Assembly (NCBI RefSeq): GCF_047675955.1
Contig: NC_132909.1
Location: 41,777,931-41,841,930 of the forward strand
Source: Chlorocebus sabaeus
Taxonomy: Eukaryota > Chordata > Mammalia > Primates > Cercopithecidae
Reading direction: 5' to 3'
Length of the DNA: 64,000 nucleotides
Every line of letters begins with the position of its first letter. Positions within the stretch are counted from its first letter, which is position 1. A program made the translations under genes and the position numbers. Positions 57,761 through 64,000 of the stretch are shown here, piece by piece. The notes beneath the pieces were generated by a model that had not been told where the DNA came from, did no database searches, and saw only the letters and a list, made by a program, of their open reading frames with translations.

Positions 57761-57932
57761 AAATAATTATTTTAAAATTTCAGATTTTATGACCTTCCTG
57801 GCTCCTAGTCCTTTGAACTAGCAGCCTGAGATTTTTAAAAGGAGCCAATCTTCTGAAATAAGATGTGAACCACATGTGAATTTTAAATTTTCTAGTAGCC
57901 AGACTTGAAAAATAAAGAAGGGCCCTTTATTA

Positions 57933-58222
57933 CGTGGCTCACGCCTGTAATCCCAGAACTTTGGGAGGCCGAGGCGGGTGGATCACCTGAGGTCAGGAGT
58001 TTGAGACCAGTCTGGCCAACATGATGAAACCCCGTCTCCGCTAAAAATACAAAAAATTAGCCAGGCATGGTGGTGGGCGCCTGTAATCCCAGCTACTTGG
58101 GAGGCTGAGGCAAGAGAATCGCTTGAATCCGGGAGGCAGAGGGAGGCGGAGGTTGCAGTTAGCTGAGATCGCCCCACTGCACACTCCAGCCTGGTCAACA
58201 AGAGCGAAACTCCATCTCAAGT
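57933..58222 (+). mobile_element. Alu
   Basis: Slightly 5'-truncated; its tail runs into the GA microsatellite. Contains a local GGAGGCAGAGGGAGGCGGAG duplication. Confidence 0.92.
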
Positions 58223-58470
58223 AAAAAAGAAGAGAGAAAGAGAGAGAAAGAAAGAAAGAGTGAAAGAGAGAGAGAAAGAGAGGAGGAAGGGAGGGAGGGA
58301 GGGAGGGAAGGAAGGAGGAAGGAAGGAAGGAAGGAAGGAAGGAAGGAAGGAAGGAAGGAAGGAAGGAAGGAAGGAAGGAAGGAAGGAAGGAAGGAAGGAA
58401 AAAAAAAGGAGAAAGAAAGAAAAGTGAAGATAAGAAAGAAAATAAAAGTGAAAGAAAAGAAAGCCGGGTG
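58222..58470 (+). repeat. GA-rich tract with a (GGAA)n microsatellite
   Basis: Purine-only DNA grown from an Alu tail. About 21 uninterrupted GGAA units occupy 58317-58400, flanked by GAAA and GGGA variants. It lies about 1 kb upstream of the ZNF start codon. Confidence 0.9.
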
Positions 58471-58760
58471 CAGTGTCTCACGCCTGTTATCTCAGCACTT
58501 TGAGAGGCCGAGGCAGGCGGATCACCCGAGGTCAGGAGTGCAAGACCAGCCTGGTCAATATGGTGAAACCCCGTCTCTACAAAAATACAAAAATTAGCTG
58601 GGTATGATGGCAGGTGCCTGTAATTCCAGCTACTAGAGAGGCTGAGACAGGAGAATCGCTTAAACCCAGGAGGCAGAGGTTGAGGTGAGCCAAGATCACG
58701 CCATTGTACTCCAGTGTGGGCGACAGAGCAAGACTCCATCTCAAAAATAAAAAAAAATTA
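58463..58760 (+). mobile_element. Alu
   Basis: GCCGGGTGCAGTGTCTCACG, immediately after the microsatellite. Confidence 0.93.
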
Positions 58761-58990
58761 AGAAAGAAGAAGAGAAACAAGTGAAATTAGTTGTAACAAT
58801 TTAATTAACCCAATATATCCAAAATATTATCATTGTAATATGTGAGCAATATGTAATGATTAATGAAGTATATATATTTTTGGAACTATATCTTTGAAAC
58901 TAACTCTGTATTTTATCTTTCTAGCAAATTACAATTTAGTTTCTAGCAAATTGCAGCAACATTCCAGGCACCCAGTAGCCAGCCACACAT

Positions 58991-59242
58991 GGCCAAGAGC
59001 TATTGTATTGAACGTGTTAGCTCTGACGTCAGGAAGGTGAAGGGTCTGAACATCCATTTTCTGCCAGAGGTGAGGGGACAACCTCTCTCTACCAATGTCT
59101 CTGTGCTGTTCCGAGAGTGGAACAGATAGTGGCCATAGAAAGATCAGAGAGTATCAAGAATAAAATCACCACAGGTAGACCACTGCTGGCCGCCTGTTGC
59201 CCACCTTTCTTCTAAAGATCATACAGTGAACAAAGAATGATA
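58991..59242. other. No recognised feature
   Basis: Between the old repeat and an Alu pair; nothing identified. Confidence 0.5.
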
Positions 59243-59561
59243 GGGCCACTAGGCACAGTGGCTCACGCCTGTAATCCCAGCACTTTGGGAGACCGAAGTG
59301 GGCAAATCACTTGAGGTCAGGAGTTCGAGACCAGCATGGCCAACATGGCAAAACCCCGTCTCTACTAAAAATATATAAATTGGCTGGGCGTGGTGGTGTA
59401 CACCTGTAATCCTAGCTACTCAGAAGGCTGAAGCAGGAGAATCACTTAAACCTGGGAGACAGAATTTGCAGTGAGCCCAGATGTTGCCACTGCACTCCAG
59501 CCTGGGCGACAGAGCGGGACTCCATCTAAAAACAATAAAATAAAATAAAATAAAAATAAAA
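59243..59561 (+). mobile_element. Alu, first of a tandem pair
   Basis: The left target AGAATGATAGGGC recurs only after the second Alu (59862). Confidence 0.92.
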
Positions 59562-59866
59562 AGCCTGGGCATGGTAGCTCACGCCTGTAATTCCAGCACT
59601 TTGGGAGGCTGAGGTGGGCGGATCACAAGGTCGGGAGTTCGAGACTAGCCTGGTCAATATGGTGAAACCCTGTCTCTACTAAAAATGCAAAAATTAGCCA
59701 GGCATGGTGACAGGTGACTTTAATCCCAAGCTACTCAGGAGGCTGAGGCAGGAGAATCACTAAAATCTGGGAGGCGGAGGTTGCAGTGAGCCGAGATCAC
59801 ACCACTATACTCCAGCCTGGGCAACAGAGTGAGACTCTATCTTAAAACAAAACAGAACAAAAGAAT
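59562..59866 (+). mobile_element. Alu, second of a tandem pair
   Basis: Follows the (AAAAT)n tail of the first without unique spacer. Confidence 0.92.
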
Positions 59867-59951
59867 GATAGGGCTACATGAAAAGAAAACTCCCTGTCTT
59901 CAAATCTGTCCACAGTCTTTTAGACCTGAAGAAAATAGATTAAAGGCAAAC

Positions 59952-60259
59952 TCCTTTTTTTTTGAGATGGAGTCTTGCTCTGTGCCCAAGCTGAAGTGCA
60001 GTGGTGTGATCTCGGCTCACTGCAAGCTCCACCTCCCGGGTTCACCCCATTCTCCTGCCTCAACCTCCCAAGTAGCTGGGACTATAGGTGCCCGCCACCG
60101 TGCCCGACTAATTTTTTGTATTTTTTTTTTTTTTTTTTTTTTAGTAGAGACGGGGTTTCACTGTGTTAGCCAGGATGGTCTCGATCTCCTGACCTCATGG
60201 TCCGCCCGCCTCAGCCTCCCAAAGTGCTGGGATTACAGGTGTGAGACACTGTGCCTGGC
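59952..60259 (-). mobile_element. AluY
   Basis: Contains an expanded internal T22 run (60120-60142). Confidence 0.93.
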
Positions 60260-60499
60260 TAAAGACAAACTTACCTTGCTATTTGGCATTGGCCCTCATT
60301 TTCAGGCTGTGGTCATCTGTTTTCTCCTGTGGTGTGGGGGCTGTGTGAGTATAAGGACCAATTACATGCATACATGTCTATAAGTATTTCTGCATTACTG
60401 AACATTCTGTTGCAAGTCATACTACTTAAAATCCAGGGAAAAAAATCAATACCTTTTGGGTGCCCACTATTAGACTGTAACTAGTAATCAACCTGTCAT

Positions 60500-60960
60500 T
60501 GAATACTGGAATCTTATCTGCACTGAGTGCGTGTATTAGTTAGTTATTGCAGCATAACAAACCATCCAAAACTTATTAGCTCAAAATTGGAATGGTCAGC
60601 AATTTAGGCTGGGCTGTGGGGCCATTCTTCTGGTCTCAGTAGAGTTCTTTCAGACATGTATAATCAGCTACTTGAGGACTAGGCAGCTGTGCTTATGGTG
60701 GTGAGCTTCTGCTTCTGGGGATGTCAACAGGAGCACCTTGCTTCTCCTCCTCATGGTATCTTATCCCCCAGCAGGCTAACATGGGTTTTATTCAGGGAGA
60801 TGGCAGCATTACAAAATAAAAACAAAAACATTCAAATGACTGGGCTGAGACTCAGGATCAACTCAGTCCAACTCCAAAGCTCATGCACCTCCATAGTTCA
60901 AACTATTGACTGTCACAGATCATTGAAATCCTGGAGAAAGACACTTTTACAATAGAAGCC
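60500..60960 (+). repeat. Possible MaLR/MLT1-like LTR fragment
   Basis: GTGTATTAGTTAGTTATTGC followed by AGCATAACAAACCATCC and GTCAGCAATTTAGGCTGGGC match an old repeat type; the name is tentative. Confidence 0.4.
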
Positions 60961-61009
60961 AGATTTCTTTTAGATTTGTGCCCATATAACACATGGGAAT
61001 AATCCTCTC

Positions 61010-61850
61010 AAGAAATTGCTGAGGCACACAGTGGCTTACACCTGTAATCCTACCACTTTAAGAGGCTGAAATGGAAACATTACTTGAGTTTAAGAGTTCA
61101 AGTGCAGCCTGGTTGCTGAGACCAGTTCAGTGGTGGAGACTCTAACCCAGTGGCTCTAGAGAAATGAAAGACACACACACAGAAATTCAGAGCATGTGGA
61201 CTGGGAAATCAGGGGTCTCACAGCCTTCAGAGCTGAGAGCCTCAAACAGAGATTTACACACATATTTACTGACAGCAAGCCAGTGATAAGCATTGTTTCT
61301 ATAGATTATAGATTAACTAAAAATATTCCTTATGGGAAATAAAGGGATGGGTCAAAATAAAGGGACGAGTTGGGCTAGTTATCTGCAGCAGGAGCATGTC
61401 CTTAATGCACAAATCACTCGTGCTATTGTTTGTGGTTTAAGAACGCCTTTAAGCGGTTTTCCACCCTGGATGGGCCAGGTGTTCCTTGCCTTCATTCTGG
61501 TAAACCCACAACCTTGCAGCGTGGGCATCATGGACATCACGAACATGTCACAGTGCTGCAGAGATTTTGCTTAGGGCCAGTTTTGGGGCCAGTTTATGGT
61601 CAGATTTGAGGGCCTGTTCCCCAATACTGGGCAACATAGTATTATCCTGTGAACATGAAAATAAAATTTAAAAATTAGCCAGGCATAATATTGCATGCCT
61701 GTAGTCCCAGCTGCTCAGGTGGTTGAGGCAGGAGGATTGCTTGAGCCTGGAAGGTTAAGGCAACAGTGAGCAATGATTGGTTACGCCACTACATTATGCC
61801 TAGCGTGATAGAATAAGACACTGTAAAAACAAAACAAAACAAAAACCTAC
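61010..61850 (+). mobile_element. Old Alu (AluJ-like) split by the solo LTR
   Basis: Left piece to 61113 (GTGCAGCCTGG) and right piece from 61627 (CTGGGCAACATAG) join into one Alu with a (CAAAA)n tail. Confidence 0.85.
61114..61626 (-). mobile_element. Solo LTR of the same provirus family
   Basis: The reverse complement of the MER9-like LTR, from TGCTGAGACCAG to GTTCCCCAATA. No interior is present, consistent with LTR-LTR recombination. It interrupts an old Alu; flanks CTGGT and CTGGG fit a 5-bp target duplication with one mismatch. Confidence 0.88.
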
Positions 61851-61922
61851 AGAAGCATTTTAACCGAGCACGGAATAATTTAGGAAAATAGCTGAAGGGT
61901 GAACTTAGAAAATCAAAGTCCA

Positions 61923-62232
61923 GGCCGGGTGTGGTAGTTCATGCCTGTAATCCCAGCATTTTGGGAAGCCAAGGTGGGCAGATCATCTGAGATTAGGAGT
62001 TCAAGACCAGCCTCGTCCACATGGTGAAACCCCCTCTCTACAAAAATACAAAAATTAGCCAGGCATGATGGCAGGTGCCTGTAATCCCGGCTACTTGGAG
62101 GCTAAGGCGGAAGAATCGCTTGAACCCAGGAGGTGGAAATTGCAATGAGCCAAGATCATGCCATTGCATTCCAGCCCAGGCAATGGACGGAGACTCCATC
62201 TCAAAAAAAAAAAAAAAAAAGAAAGAAAGAAA
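61923..62232 (+). mobile_element. Alu
   Basis: GGCCGGGTGTGGTAGTTCAT to a (GAAA)n tail. Confidence 0.93.
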
Positions 62233-62736
62233 ATCAAAGCTCCAAAACACATGATTTACTTTTGATCATAGAAAAAATTAGAAAACTTTTAAAAGAAAAA
62301 AAACTTTAGAGAAATTAAATTTAACAGAGTTTAATTGAGCAAAGTGTAATTTGCAAATTGGGTAGCCTGTGGATCCAAAGTAGGGTCAGAGAGACTCCAG
62401 CATAGCCACATAGTGGTAAAAGATTTATGGATGGAAAAAGCAAAACAACATGCAGACAATGGAAGTAAGGTACAGAAACAGCTAGATTGTTATAGTTTGA
62501 GATTTGCCTTATTTGAACATGGTTTCAACAGTTGTTATTGGCCAAAACACAGTGGTTGGTACAAGAATAGGTACAGTCTACTTATATGTTCAGTTTGTTT
62601 TCAGTTTAGTATTTCAGAAAAATACCTATGGACCAAAATTAAATGTCAAAGTATGCAGCTTGAGGGTAAAATTAATTCAACAATTTCTTTCTTTTTGTTG
62701 TCTTCTCGATTTTGATAGACCAAAATTTTAGACATT
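62233..62736. other. Probable old repeat, unnamed
   Basis: GAGTTTAATTGAGCAAAGTG, AGAGAGACTCCAGCATAGCC and GATTTATGGATGGAAAAAGC are familiar repeat text, but I cannot name the family. It ends where the 99-bp segment of the L1 composite begins. Confidence 0.4.
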
Positions 62737-64000
62737 GATATCACTCTGTCACCGTCAAAAATGTACTTATTTAGTGTCAAATCCTACTGTGAAATAGCAG
62801 AACTGTGAGATTTGTAAAGTGGAAACTCAGAATTCAAAACACATATATAGACCAATGGAACAGAAGAGAAGCCTCAGAAATAAAACCACACATCTACAAC
62901 CATCTGATATTTGACAAACCTGATACGAGCAATGGGAAAAGGATTCTCTATTTAATAAATGGTGTTGGAGGCTGGGCGCAGTGGCTCATGCCTGTAATCT
63001 GAGCACTTTGGGAGGCCAAGGCAGGCAGATCACCTGAGATCAGGAGTTCGAGACCAGCCCGACCAACATGGAGAAATTCCATGTCTACTAAAAGTACAAA
63101 AATAGCCAGGCGTGGTGGCACATGCCCATAATCCCAGCTACTCGGGAGGCTGAGGCAGGAGAATCACCTGAAACTGGGAGGCAGAGTTTGCAGTGAGTCG
63201 AGATCATGCCATTGCACTCCAGCCTGGGCAACGAGAGTGAAACTCCATCTGAAAAATAAATAAATAAATAAATAAATAAATACATAAATACATAAATAAA
63301 TAAATAAATATAAATAAACGGTGTTGGAAAAGCTGGCTAGCCATATGCAGAAAACTGAAACTGGTTCCCTTCCTTACACCTTATACAAAAATTAACTGAA
63401 GATGGATTATAGAATTAAATGTAAGACTTAAAACCATAAAAATCCTAGAAGAAAACCTAGGCAATACCATTCAGGACACAGGTATGAGCAAATACTTCAT
63501 GTCTGAAACACCAAAAGCAATAGCCACAAAAGTCAAAATTGACAAATGGGATCTCATTAAACTAAAGAGCTTCTGCACAGCAAAAGAAACTCTCATCAGA
63601 GTGAACAGGAAACCTACAGAATGGGAAAAAATTTTGCAATCTATCCATCTGACAAAGGGCAAATATCTAGAATCTGCAAATAATTTAAATAAATTTAGAA
63701 GAAAAAAAAAACCCATCAAAAAGTGGACAAAGGATATGAATAGCCACTTGTCAAAACAAGATATTTATGCAGCCAACAAACTTATGAAAAAATGCTCATC
63801 ATCACTGCTCATTAGAGAAATGCAAATCAAAACCACAGTAAGATACCATGTCACACCAGTTAGAATGGCGATCATTAAAAAGTTAGGAAATAACAGACAC
63901 TGGAGTGGATATGGAGAAATAGGAATGCTTTTACACTGTTGGTGGGAGTGTAAATTAGTTCAAACATTGTGGAAGACAGTGTGGCAATTCCTCAAGAATC
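62737..64000 (+). mobile_element. L1 ORF2 3' half with the same 99-bp segment at its 5' end; runs off the window
   Basis: The element begins with GATATCACTCTGTCACC immediately after unrelated DNA, then enters L1 ORF2 at AAAACACATATATAGACC and continues to the window edge. An Alu (62969-63322) is inserted with duplication of ATAAATGGTGTTGG (ATAAACGGTGTTGG on the right). The two L1 copies differ at many positions, so this is not a recent duplication. Confidence 0.9.
62969..63322 (+). mobile_element. Alu in L1
   Basis: Long (AAAT)n tail at 63254-63318. Confidence 0.94.

Larger units (their letters stand above)
57780..58990 (+). repeat. Old interspersed repeat split by two Alus and a microsatellite
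   Basis: TTCTAGTAGCCAGACTTG (near 57890) and, after the Alus, GTGAAATTAGTTGTAACAAT, AACCCAATATATCCAAAATA and CCAGTAGCCAGCCACACATGG form one repeat type I know from other primate loci but cannot name. Confidence 0.45.

Noticed and set aside
58041..58739. Minus-strand 232-codon open frame with serial Pro-Ser-Phe-Leu repeats
   Set aside because: It reads through an Alu, the GGAA microsatellite and another Alu. The repeats are the microsatellite in translation.

Overview
The window is nuclear DNA from a catarrhine primate, most probably an Old World monkey. About 60 Alu elements or fragments are visible. Several young AluY copies carry the right-arm variant CACCTCGCCCGGCTAG and end in TTGAGCCACCGCGCCCGGCC, a combination I associate with cercopithecoid AluY (AluYRa-type) rather than human AluY. 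The remainder is L1, ERV and other repeat sequence around one recognisable host protein-coding gene.

That gene is a KRAB-C2H2 zinc-finger (KZFP) gene of the ZNF91-like primate family on the minus strand. It has four coding exons at 57355-57326, 48664-48541, 48034-47939 and 30392-28486. All splice sites are GT/AG, the phases fit, and the joined reading frame encodes 718 residues: a 10-residue leader, KRAB A, KRAB B, a spacer and 19 finger units. A GC-rich promoter region with two inverted CCAAT boxes and a GC box lies just upstream (57356-57570). Downstream of the stop, a long run of decayed finger units (28485-26880) leads into a 3'-end sequence that has a diverged inverted copy at 11443-13378.

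Layout: 1-6.8 kb, Alu-rich; 6.9-7.5 kb, a class I ERV LTR; 7.5-11.4 kb, Alus in unrecognised DNA; 11.4-13.4 kb, the plus-strand relic of a ZNF 3' end; 13.6-17.5 kb, Alus and a possible pseudogene; 17.6-19.9 kb, an L1 3' half with a foreign 99-bp segment; 20.4-23.3 kb, mostly unrecognised; 23.3-25.5 kb, a class I ERV LTR with a gag remnant; 25.5-57.4 kb, the KZFP gene. Its 17.5-kb third intron holds a complete but inactivated betaretrovirus-like (HERV-K class, HML-3/MER9-like) provirus at 34191-41027, antisense to the gene, plus L1 and Alu insertions. From 57.4 kb to the end come the promoter, a GGAA microsatellite, Alus, a solo LTR of the same provirus family at 61114-61626, and a second L1 copy bearing the same 99-bp segment that runs off the window.

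KRAB zinc-finger proteins as a class bind DNA, often transposable elements, and recruit TRIM28-based heterochromatin. The target of this protein cannot be read from the sequence. All homology statements come from reading the sequence and from memory of repeat and gene families; no database search was run.
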